Assembly (NCBI GenBank): GCA_027559495.1
Contig: JAMXSV010000004.1
Location: 2,779,001-2,843,000 of the forward strand
Reading direction: 5' to 3'
DNA length: 64,000 bases
From: Aurifilum marmelostoma
Taxonomy: Eukaryota > Ascomycota > Sordariomycetes > Diaporthales > Cryphonectriaceae
The translations under genes and the position numbers were made by a program. Positions within the stretch are counted from its first letter, which is position 1. Each line of letters begins with the position of its first letter. Positions 21,496 to 31,281 of the stretch are shown piece after piece. The notes under the pieces are model-generated. The model had not been told where the DNA came from, searched no databases, and saw only the letters and a list, made by a program, of their open reading frames with translations.

Positions 21496-23790
21496 ATGGA
21501 TACTACCAATACCGTCAACGACGCCGAAGCTTGTAGCCAACAACTGATCGAATGCCATAGGCGGTACGCCGTTCTGGGCACTCAGCATCACTTAAGCGGC
21601 ACGCAATTGCCAGACTTGCCTAACACAAGCACTGCGCCCATGCCCACGCCCGAGATCGCATCTCGTTTCGCTCACGAAGCCGCGAAAACACTGTCACGTG
21701 AGGAATTTTCTTTCCTCCTTGCATTTTTGAGAAACCCCAAAGAAGGTCGAATCCAACCGGTGCAACGTTTGAGACAAGACCTCGCGGTCCGAATTGAGCG
21801 CTTTTACGATAGCGAGGTGCAAGAATCAGGTCAGACCAGGGACCGACTTGCTAGGCCGGGAGGACCAGAAGACGCGGATCTGGGCATTATTCTTCATCTC
21901 CAAAGCGAGGAAGACGTGATCGGACCCTTTTGGAATTCGCGAAGTCCGACAATACAACTTCTTAAGGAGAAAGGTCTCAGCGAACAATTTGTGTTCGGCT
22001 TTGATTGGCATTGGCGGGCAGAAGAAACATTTCGCGGCAGGACAGTCTGCCCCACGTTACGATGGCCTCAGAAACTCAGAGCTCTTCACAACCAGATGTC
22101 TCATGACGTGCTGGAGACCTTGCCTTTGCCATTCATTGTTACTGCATCAAGTTGTGCACGAGATGGGCTTAGGAGGACCCTTGGTAAAGAGGCCAGGCGC
22201 CTTGAAATCCAGCTCTCGCCGCCCATTGGTATATTGAGATTCGATCTCGACTTTCGATCCGGGTCTCTGAATCGTATCATTGTGCATGTGCATCACCCAG
22301 CGGCTGGATCTTTTGCTAGCAGGCAGAGCAGGCCAGCAATGGCTAGGCAAATCGATGCGGGCCTGGATCTCTTCCTCTGGCTTACAGGCAGACGCTCGCA
22401 TTCAGATCGCTTTGGTCAAGAGTATTCCTTAAAACGACCAAGATCTGCGAGGAGGGCGCCCTTGGCGGAGATGTATGCTTATATCAGAAGGGAGCGCGAG
22501 GAAGGGAGACTTCTGAAGCTGACTGAGTATGAGCCCGCCTTTCTCGGGTGGGTCGGACGATACTTGCAGCAGGATCCTACGTCCATTTTATCGAGAGGAT
22601 CCTCAGTTGTTGGAGCAGTGGTACAGCAGATTGGCCAGAAGATCAGCATGGCCGCTGTTGCCCGCCGTAGAGAGGAGTACAATAGGTCTCTGGACACGAG
22701 CAGGCCTAGTCATTCACGACGCAACAATACTTCATCCGGTACAAGTATCGACGGCGCAACTCGAACAGAGCTATCCCGGAGAGTGGATGTGACAGTAGGG
22801 AGCCTGTCCGACCTCACTGGCGAGGCTGATGCACGCGACAAGGAAATGAACGATCTGGACGCTCGGGCTAGCGAAGTTTCTTGCGCAGTCGATATCCCCG
22901 AGCCCATGGACGATCGACCGCTGGATGAAGATGACGTTGACTCCCAAGTCGACATGACTGACTGGTACGATGCCGAGACTTTCCACGGGACAACAGTTGC
23001 TGTCCAGGCAGGCGGAATAGTAAAACTCGTTGGCCGCTTCGAGACAAATATTCTGCGCTTCCGCTTGAGCCGGGTAACTGCACAAAATCTCATAAGGATG
23101 GGGACACCGTCAATTCATTTCTCACCCGAGGAAATCCATCTTCAGATTGGCGACGATATCGTGTACCGCAAACCAATCGAAAGATTGCTTACTTCGTCAC
23201 AGGGCCCACAGTGGCTTGCACAGTACCATCACGAGATGGCAGTCACACAGGATACGCGAGCCAGCTACCGCGACGGGGCTCAGATCTCAACCGATTCACA
23301 GTGGCCTCGATTGCCAAGCAGGTCTGCCTGCATTGCAGGCGGATCTAGATGGAAGAATGGGGAGCTTCAGAGGAAGCTGCGGCAAGGCGCCATCTTCCAA
23401 TGCAACCCGATGAAGAATGGAACAGCTAAAGGAAGGATCTGCATCCGTGGTGTGCAATTCCTTGTACCAAAGGATGCTGACTTCCAGACGGTATGGGTTC
23501 GGTGTGATCTGAAGCCTGAGGGCACTGAGCACGAGAACAAGTGTGCCACGAATCTGGAGAAACAAGACCCTTCGCACCGCCTTGGAGTCATATTGAAATA
23601 TACCTCCAAAGAGGATCAGGCACACAAGCAAATTTGGGCAAAACTCAGTGGCCCATGCAACACCAAAAAATTAAATTCTCTAGTTGATTTTCTGGACGGA
23701 TGGGACGACGACTGGACTGCACAGAAACCAAGACGGCTCTTGGACACTTGTGCGAGCAAAGGCAGACTGAAGCCCACGTACACCTCATAA
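21496..23790 (+). CDS. Intronless 764-residue protein of unknown function
   Basis: One uninterrupted frame of 765 codons from ATG 21496 to TAA 23790. The product has no signal peptide and no membrane helix. Residues 1-200 are mixed and helical. A compact block at about 160-280 contains FVFGFDWHWRAEETFRG, LPLPFIVTASSCARDGLRR and PPIGILRFDLDFRSGSLNRI, then VHVHHPAAG; the alternating beta-like and turn pattern suggests a folded domain. Residues about 410-515 are an acidic, Ser/Thr-rich linker. A second block, from about 515 to the end, contains AIFQCNPMKNGTAKGRICIR and VILKYTSKEDQAHKQIW. I do not recognise a family and see no transposase, polymerase, NLR or restriction motif. The lack of introns in a gene this long contrasts with its neighbours. 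It lies between tRNA-Phe genes that face outward from it. It is probably expressed or recently active, as there is no stop or frame break, but its function is unknown. Confidence 0.8.
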   Translation: MDTTNTVNDAEACSQQLIECHRRYAVLGTQHHLSGTQLPDLPNTSTAPMPTPEIASRFAHEAAKTLSREEFSFLLAFLRNPKEGRIQPVQRLRQDLAVRIERFYDSEVQESGQTRDRLARPGGPEDADLGIILHLQSEEDVIGPFWNSRSPTIQLLKEKGLSEQFVFGFDWHWRAEETFRGRTVCPTLRWPQKLRALHNQMSHDVLETLPLPFIVTASSCARDGLRRTLGKEARRLEIQLSPPIGILRFDLDFRSGSLNRIIVHVHHPAAGSFASRQSRPAMARQIDAGLDLFLWLTGRRSHSDRFGQEYSLKRPRSARRAPLAEMYAYIRREREEGRLLKLTEYEPAFLGWVGRYLQQDPTSILSRGSSVVGAVVQQIGQKISMAAVARRREEYNRSLDTSRPSHSRRNNTSSGTSIDGATRTELSRRVDVTVGSLSDLTGEADARDKEMNDLDARASEVSCAVDIPEPMDDRPLDEDDVDSQVDMTDWYDAETFHGTTVAVQAGGIVKLVGRFETNILRFRLSRVTAQNLIRMGTPSIHFSPEEIHLQIGDDIVYRKPIERLLTSSQGPQWLAQYHHEMAVTQDTRASYRDGAQISTDSQWPRLPSRSACIAGGSRWKNGELQRKLRQGAIFQCNPMKNGTAKGRICIRGVQFLVPKDADFQTVWVRCDLKPEGTEHENKCATNLEKQDPSHRLGVILKYTSKEDQAHKQIWAKLSGPCNTKKLNSLVDFLDGWDDDWTAQKPRRLLDTCASKGRLKPTYTS

Positions 23791-24433
23791 TTACTGTCAT
23801 TTAAAAGCGGACATGAGCAGAACTCTTGCACAGCATGCCATGACTCCACAGCACGTGTTGATATGTTGACTGTTATGGCTAGGCCATCCGCCACCAAGAT
23901 ATAGCCATTCAGGATTCAGGGCGAGAAGGAACATTCCGGGAGGGAGAACGTAAACTTCTTTTGCTTTTCATAACGTAACAAGGTCGCCCCGACAGCGTCA
24001 TGGCACAGAGAGCTGCAAAAAGAGCCTCGTATCTGTGTGTTGTCAAAGTGCAGTCAGATGATCGCTTCGGAGATTCAGTTTTACTCATACAATAAATGTA
24101 CCAGGCTTGTATCTAGATAGGGAACCGATTTGATATCCCGTCTTTCGCAAATCAGGCATGTGGTTAATGTCGCACAAGGGGCATTGCACGTGGACTGGTC
24201 ATTTTTAATTTTCATCTCTGGTCTTGATTTTACGAAGGAGAGGCTGGTTCCAAGCATCTTGTTCTATAAATCAATTCTGGTAGCACGCATTACCTCGCCA
24301 ACACACAGATCTCTCTGGAAAGTGAGTGGTGCATGTATGGCTGAACAGCGACAAGAACGTGACGGACTATGTTGGTCTTAGGTTGTCCTTTCCTGTGTCT
24401 ATATCAGCCTCTCCAAATTTCGTAATCCTAACT
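23791..24433. other. Spacer between the 764-codon gene and tRNA-Phe
   Basis: About 640 AT-rich bases with no supported gene or repeat. Confidence 0.4.
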
Positions 24434-24522
24434 GCGGGGATAGTTCAGTTGGGAGAACGTCAGACTGAAGTCAAACTTCACTCTTTATCTGAAGGTCGTG
24501 TGTTCGATCCACACTCACCGCA
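24434..24522 (+). tRNA. tRNA-Phe (GAA), 16-nt intron, third copy, opposite strand
   Basis: Plus-strand gene with a mature sequence identical to the copies at 19890 and 20176; the intron after G37 is TCAAACTTCACTCTTT, closest to copy two. It is followed by TTTTG, a plausible Pol III terminator. Confidence 0.96.
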
Positions 24523-25020
24523 ATCTTTTGTTTTGCTTTTCTTCACTGTATTTCAACCTCCCTCCCATTTACTGTTTCTGCTGTCTTGATTAGAATCATC
24601 CTCATGGAGTTGACAGGGTAATTAATCTTGATGGCAGGAAATATCCTCCAGAAACCTGAGAATTCGAGAAGCTGTATGTATTTATCACACAGGCAGATAA
24701 AGAATGGTGTTTTTTGGACTCCATCTTAAACTTGATATTGTCCATCATTTTTGAACAATTGTTCCTGTCCAAGACGAACCAGGTCGTTGTGTCCCAACAG
24801 CGCTGCCTCGAACCCATTGAAAACCAAACCGAGTTGGGCAGCAGCAAAAACTCAACCTCAATGCTCGGAATGCCGGGTATCGTCCGCCTTTCCCTATCTG
24901 CCCCGTGAATGAGTCCCGGCCTAGTGACGCACGCTTCGGCTTTTCCACTGGACTGTTCTGCAATTTTGAGTATCTGTACCTCCGCATCTCCCTAAGGAAA
25001 CCAAGAAACAATCTCTTGAG
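24523..25020. other. Intergenic, no gene seen
   Basis: About 500 bases, AT-rich on the left. It may include the 3' remains of the shortened epimerase-like gene to the right, but no conserved residues are recognisable. Confidence 0.35.
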
Positions 25021-25696
25021 TTAGCAACGACAAATATGAAAAGGAAAGTAACGTCCTGTACTGTGTAATCCTTCTGAGACTGCCCTGGATGGGATATAAA
25101 AAAACCCCAAGGGGGAAATGAAAAAGGCCGAGAACATACCCGTACTAAGGTATATTATAGCATCATGGGGTTCTTGACGAGTATTCTCAACCTTCTCGGC
25201 CTGTGCCCGGTCACGCTTTGTATGAATGCCACTCATGTATATGAAACGGAACGGCGTCGGTTTGTCTGACTGGGCTCTGCCAGCTACCAGGTATCTCATG
25301 GCTGCGACGGCATAGTCGCGTGAGATTTTGCACGCCTCCTCCCAGGGCACTTCTTGGAGCTTAGAGGGCGTGATTGCAATGGTCCTGAATGTTTCGCATG
25401 CCATTAGCGAACCTGATCTAGGAGTAGGAAAAAGGGAAGACGGGAGGAGTATCATCTTCTTTTTACCAAATGCACGCATCTGCGCCTTCTAATTCCTTCT
25501 TAAGGGCCGTGTCGTACGTCTCAAAGTCGTCGCAAACCACAGATCGCAGTTTTGCGCTGCCGGCTTCGGAGCCTGACGGGACGGGCGTCTCGCGTCGGGC
25601 AAGAGCCACGACGGAGGTGATGCGCGGGTGGAGCAGGGCCTGGCGGACAAGCTCTGCGCCGACGAAGCCGGTCGAGCCACCAATTACGAGCTTCAT
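25021..25696 (-). CDS. NAD(P)-binding epimerase-like protein, C-terminally shortened
   Basis: Exon 1 is 25696..25467, the intron (GTAAAA..TTCAG, branch GCTAATG) runs to 25385, and exon 2 is 25384..25021. The product has 197 residues. It begins with a Rossmann fold: IGGSTGFVG gives the GxxGxxG nucleotide loop at residues 7-13. Next comes ALARRE, then DACIW, spliced to TIAITPSK, and FRFIYMSG, all typical of the short NmrA/HTATIP2-like branch of fungal NAD(P)-binding proteins. After the YMSG strand the family normally continues with a conserved 'MRG..E' helix and a 'RPG' strand. Here the frame runs into a short unrelated tail. A GTATGT donor near 25142 could add another exon, but its product does not look conserved either. 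The gene is likely truncated and perhaps non-functional. Its substrate is unknown. Confidence 0.55.
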
Positions 25697-28600
25697 GACT
25701 GTGAAGAAGTTGAAAAAGAGGGGAGGGAGGGACCCGTATGGAGTTGATGCGGCTGACAAGGGATAATTTTTGTCTTTGCCACAGGACGTGGTGGATATGG
25801 GATTTCAGGAAGTGTACTGTTGACAAGATCGGACATATGCTGTGGAGTTAACCTTGGAATTAAGTATTGAATCCGGGATCCAGCTGCTGGGAGTGGATTG
25901 TGACCTAAAAAAGCTCCCTTACTTTTGTACTGTAACGATGAGCGCTGTGCCGCATGGTTGGCAACACCAACATTAACCCCAAGTCCGACAGTGGCTAGAC
26001 TTCCACGACCTGATGCGCCTTTCCTACCATGAACGACCCTCGTTCGTTTTATTGAAGAGTTGGAGGAAGTATTTGGTAGTCACCATGTTTCCTGAGGTAA
26101 CAGTGTATTCTGTTTGATTAGGTTCAGACCCGTTGGCTGGCCTGACGAAAGCTGTGCATCAGCTTGATGAGTAGTGAATTCTCGTCCAGTGGCCAGCTCT
26201 GAAAGACTCTTGCCATGACAACAAACAATCGTTTCCCGTATGCTTGGTCACAAAGCCCCTCGCTTTGGAACGACCAACCACATGCGCACGATTATTGTCC
26301 CAATCGTCCATATACGTCACTCGTTGCGTTGCAGTCGAAATTTGCCATGCGGATACACTTCGCTGCAGCGTATGCTCTGCATGCAACCGGAATTCTCCTT
26401 GCTCGAGTCTGCGTGGACAGAAGGATGTTACGCGCCTTGACCATAGCCGCAGAGCTGAAATGTGCGCGGAGTCAACGGGTCATTGTGCCTCGCGGCTGGA
26501 AGAGGTCAAAGAGGCATGGAGAATGACAGCACGTCGAATTTCTCGTCGGTTGAGGACGCCGTACTAATTACCTCAAAGATCAGCAGACTCTGGTTGAGCA
26601 GGATAGGGAGAGTATCCATGTGGTATTGTATCTTGGTGATAAATTCTTTGGTCTTTTGACCAGTCACCATCCGAGACAGGCTCTACAAGTCCAAGCCTTG
26701 TGACCTTCACATGCCTTGATTTGTGCCTTGATTTTATGTCCAAGGAGATCTTGTTCGAGGACTAGATCTCAGCAGGCTTACTCTATGTTGAATGACCCTT
26801 AATGGTACCTATATATTGGTTTCTTGTTGAACATGACGCCGTGTGCCGATGTTGGCCATCACTGGAAACTTTCCCCTCCTCATCTACTCCAAACACGGGG
26901 TGGGGTAATGTTTCCGTGTGCGAGTCCGACCATAATGCTCCTATCCAGCTGGGCGTGGTCACACCTTTCAGCCGTTCAACACTCTGTATGGCGGTATCGA
27001 ATCTAGATCCAGGATCGACGGTCTAGGTGCAGTCAATCATGACAGCAGGCCTGCAATAAGCTGGATGTAGAGATCTCGATGCATACTTACGCCGTCGAGA
27101 TACCATGGCAACGTACATGCGGCTGATTAGTCTGTCCTGTCAAGTGTCCACTAGGACTCACAAGGGAAAGCACACTAGAGACCATTTCATGAGCTGTGGA
27201 GGATTCTGTTCCATGATTTCTGGGTCATATTTGGGTGCGGTTGACCTTGAGTTCCATGGGGCAGTCAATCTAGCTAGTCGGCTGCAACGAGCCAGCCAGA
27301 GAGGGGGGGGGAAGAGCAGCCGTTTCTGCCTACGACTAGCATCCTTTTTTTTTTTGACGAAAATCCAAGAGAACGAAAGCAGGCTCTGGGTCTCGTGAAT
27401 GAATCTCGCTTGATTCAAGTCCCGCGGAGATTCGAAGAAAGCACACGAGGAAACGGCGGCGGAATATCCCCCGGAGATCCGGAGGTCTAGGGGCGCGGTG
27501 GGTTTGTAAGAACGTCCATTTTATACTAACAAGGAACTAATTCTAGGATGCAAAGGCGGATGCGCGGGGGCAAAACAATAGACGTGACCCATCAAGACGA
27601 CAGAAATAATACGATCTTGATGATGAGGCTCAGGAAATTATACTGAATGATTTATCATCGTCAGCGAGAAATATCAAGTCTGGCTGATTAGCTCGGCTAG
27701 GGCTACCTCGTGCTCTCATCGCACTGTAAGCAAGTAGCCGATTCGGCGATTGCTGTGGAATATTATTACACCTTGATTACGAGTGTGGATTTGATGAATG
27801 TATTCCGACGTACTGTACTTGTCAGACCGGTCCGGACTAGGATGTGGCGCACAGGTCCGCATTTCCTGGCACTCCCTGTGTGTGAGTGTGCGTGTAGGTG
27901 TGCACGCGACTTGTCATCCTCGATCCCGAGTTTCTCGTGTCGCAGGGAGAGTCGAAAGGCCGCCTGATTAGTGCCGGAGGGCGTGGGGAGAGGCGGGATT
28001 GAGGGCGGTCGAGTGCAAAATAAGCCTGCTAGTAGCAGCAAGACAGATACTGTAAATGATAAAATCGATACCCTTGCACGCGTGGAGTCCAGATCTCGAC
28101 GGGGAAAAACGATCAATCATGCTGATATGCACGGTATTTGAGTATGCACATATTAGCCCACTTTATAATAGTACCAAGTACACACCTCACAACCCTGGGG
28201 TTAAAAGTATTCGAGCGCAAAACGTGCCGCCGGGATTGCCGTGGACAAGGACCGGTGATGAGAGGGCAAGGCCTGGAATTAGGGAATTGGTTGTTCATCC
28301 TACCAGTCGTACGCCGTCGTCGCACTTTCGTCTCAAAAAGACACAATTCTTGTTACGTAGATTTCTACATGAATAGAACTTGCGACACAACTGGCATGCA
28401 TCACTCGGCAAGATTTTCTACCCCGGACAAAATAACATATGATGGGGCGTCAGGCGGTATGAGTCCAGAGTTGTAAGTCGTGTATGTCCACCTCCACAAA
28501 AGGTCGCAATATTTCCCATTTGCTGTGCGGGTGAGAGGAGATGGAGACGAGAGAAGGAGAAGGCTTTCCGAAAACCGAGGCAAAAGTGAAGCAGGGCCCA

Positions 28601-31281
28601 ATAGGTAAGACTTGATTTCGAAGCAGTCGCGCGCACGGGCAACGCAGCTTATCTGTGAAAGAAGGGAATGGATGGTGCCAGCACATAAACCCTTCGTCCT
28701 CGGTCCGGAGAGCGGTTACCTCGACCCCCGGAGCCGACTTGGGTTCTCCCCCCGGCCCCAGGGGCGGCCCCCATGCACACTAACGCACTGATGGCTGGCT
28801 TCTGCAGGCCTATAGTGGAAGTAGCCACCACGTCACTTTACCCCGTTCTCCTGCATGAGGGGCAGACCTTCGAGGTAAAGGCAAGCAAGGAAGGAAAAAG
28901 AGAGGAGGAAAAAAAGGAGCTAGACAATAATTCGTTTGGTCACGGGAACAACAAGACTACCGCCTGGCTCTTTTCGACCTCGAGATGATTAATCCAGAGG
29001 GCGTAGCTTGTCCGTTTGGAACAAACTCGTACACTTTGAGTCCAATGAGCCGGCTAGACCGGCCGCAGGATGGAGACCCTGTATAGCTCGCAGCGAATAT
29101 GTACCGAACAAATCAAAACCCCCCCCCCAAAAAAAAGCGCCGACGGTCGCACTCTGTGTAACAAGATGATGCGAAATGAGAGTTGTTTCGCAATATGCTA
29201 ACACGCGAAACAAGGATCCCTTTCGACTTCAAGGTTTACCGACAAGGGCGGTTTGACAATTACTTTGTTGAACGATCAAGTTATACGGGCAGGATTGGTA
29301 AAAGGCAAGTATTTGGAAATATAGGGAGATTTCGCCAATGAGGACGAAAAATCCAAATACCCTCTCCCCCCTGTTCCTAAGTCCGTGACGTGGTATCGTA
29401 TGGTAGGGGTAGGAGATGATGTCGTGATCACGAGATAAGCCACTCGGAGGGCGTCTTTAGCCCCCGGGAGCCGACGATGAGCAGGGAGGGGAAGAAGAAA
29501 GATCAAGAGAGGGAACAACGGAAGCCATCGGTGGCGAGGGAATTACTGTATTCAGCCAGCAGGAAGATGACAAAGGGCAATGTCACAACGAATTTATTTT
29601 AAATTTTAACATAAACCAGGAACGGAGGAGGACGGGGCCGAGGGCCAACTCCTTCCTGAACAGGCGAATTCGCAACATCGCAGGCTCAGAGCTTGTCACT
29701 GGATCGATGAAGCAGCTGATCATCTAGACGTTTGGCAGGGGGTGGTGAAAGACATTCATGAGCTGTAAAGTAGAACAGCACGAGTAAGAATTTACAACTA
29801 TCTTGCAGGAAAAAAAAAAAAGGAAAAAACAAGGGCAAGCAAGAGAGAGAGAGACACTATTCAGAAACATCACGACTCAGAGGCAAAAAGCACGTTCACG
29901 CTTCAGGCCTGGCTCCCCCGTCCTTGCCTATCTTGTGCGAGCTCGTGTGACAGATGTTTTAGAAGGAAGACAGAGAAGAGGGTCGCGTGGGACGGGGCAG
30001 AGACTGGGCTGAATGGCAAAACGGGGGGTGTATCGATTAGTGCCCTATGATAGGTACTGTGCTGCACGGCACAGTACATGCTTACGGGAATCTACAGAGT
30101 AATTTGTGCCAAGTACGGATTGCTACTAAAGTATATATAAGTAGTTACTTGGCGCCAGCCGCCACCAGGGATTTAGGGCGATGGCTACCCACCCCTCTCT
30201 TTGTTCCGGAAGGGTCGACTCGAGCACATACAGCCCTAGCCCTGCCCTTGTGTTTCCCCGCCCACCCTGCCGCCTGTGGGCGGGTAGGAGCTGCCTGCGT
30301 ACAGTACTAGCTTCGTAGCACAGCAGCAGTGGCTTTCCCTCCACTGCCACACTGCCACTGTACAGTGCACTACGGAGTCTAAAGCAGTAGCTGGGCTGCT
30401 GGGCTGCTGGGGTCTCACTGCAGCTTGGTCATTGATCGCCGCTATCTCTCTCTGTCTTTTGTTCCCGCCTGCCCTCGTCACCCAACCCAACTGACCAACC
30501 GGCCACTGGGCTGCCCTTCCCCCCGGCTGCATGTACTTTCCCAGATAGCGCCGTAGCCCCATAGGGTATCCTCTTTCCCTCTCTTGACTTCTCCCATAGT
30601 TACCGAATACCCGTACGTGCAGGCCCAATGCGCCTTGGCCAGCTCGCATTGTATCCGCACTCCCTCCCAGCACAGCTGCTGCTTACCAAGCCCAATTAGT
30701 CCTCGTGCGCCTTGGTGGCCCCCTCCCATGTAACCTTGGGATTGGACAACCTCACCTCACTCACCTCACCTCTTTCCTGTCCCTGTGCCTTGTGGTGCAG
30801 CTGTTGTCAGTCTCACTGCTCTTTGTTGGCCGGCTCTCCTCCCCCCTCCTCTGTCTTCTCCGTGTATTCTGGAGACGACACCTCATCACCCTGTTTTCTC
30901 CAGCGAACGCCCCCCGACCCCTACACGAGGCCCCCTCTCGGTTACGAAGGCGATCTCGACTGGGGCCCGGAAGATATCGAGTCTCTTGTCTCATATATCC
31001 GAGCCGCCTCGCCTGAACTTATTTTTCCGTCCGGCCCTCCTTCCAGACACAGATCGCAATCGCACACACTCGCCCCGGCCGGAAAGCGGCACACTGTCTC
31101 TCTCTTTCTCTGTGTGTGTGCGTGTGCGCGCAGAGCAATAGTCGACAGCCTCCTCGACACAACCGCACAGGAAGAAGAGGAAGAGATCATATATCATACA
31201 TACTATATCTATACACACACACGCACACACGAACAGCCCTGACTCGAACCAGATGGCGCACCCGGGTCTCTTCTCATAGCG
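25697..31281. other. 5.6-kb stretch without a convincing gene
   Basis: Both strands were read; frames are short, overlap one another and carry no domain, signal peptide or intron pattern that I trust. Simple tracts occur (T run near 27343-27353, C/A runs near 29119-29140, A and GA runs near 29809-29850). From 30.7 kb the plus strand becomes pyrimidine-rich with CTCAC repeats (about 30749-30775) and CA runs near 31212-31230. This is probably the promoter and long 5' leader of the Mediator gene that starts at 31282. Confidence 0.4.

Noticed and set aside
27680..27760. tRNA-like text (GATTAGCTCGGCTAGG)
   Set aside because: It resembles an A box, but no B box (GGTTCGANTCC) or paired acceptor stem follows at the right distance.
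30712..31242. Open frame upstream of and in phase with MED12
   Set aside because: A stop separates it from the MED12 start, the sequence is low-complexity pyrimidine-rich leader, and the MED12 N-terminus already matches the family from the ATG at 31282.
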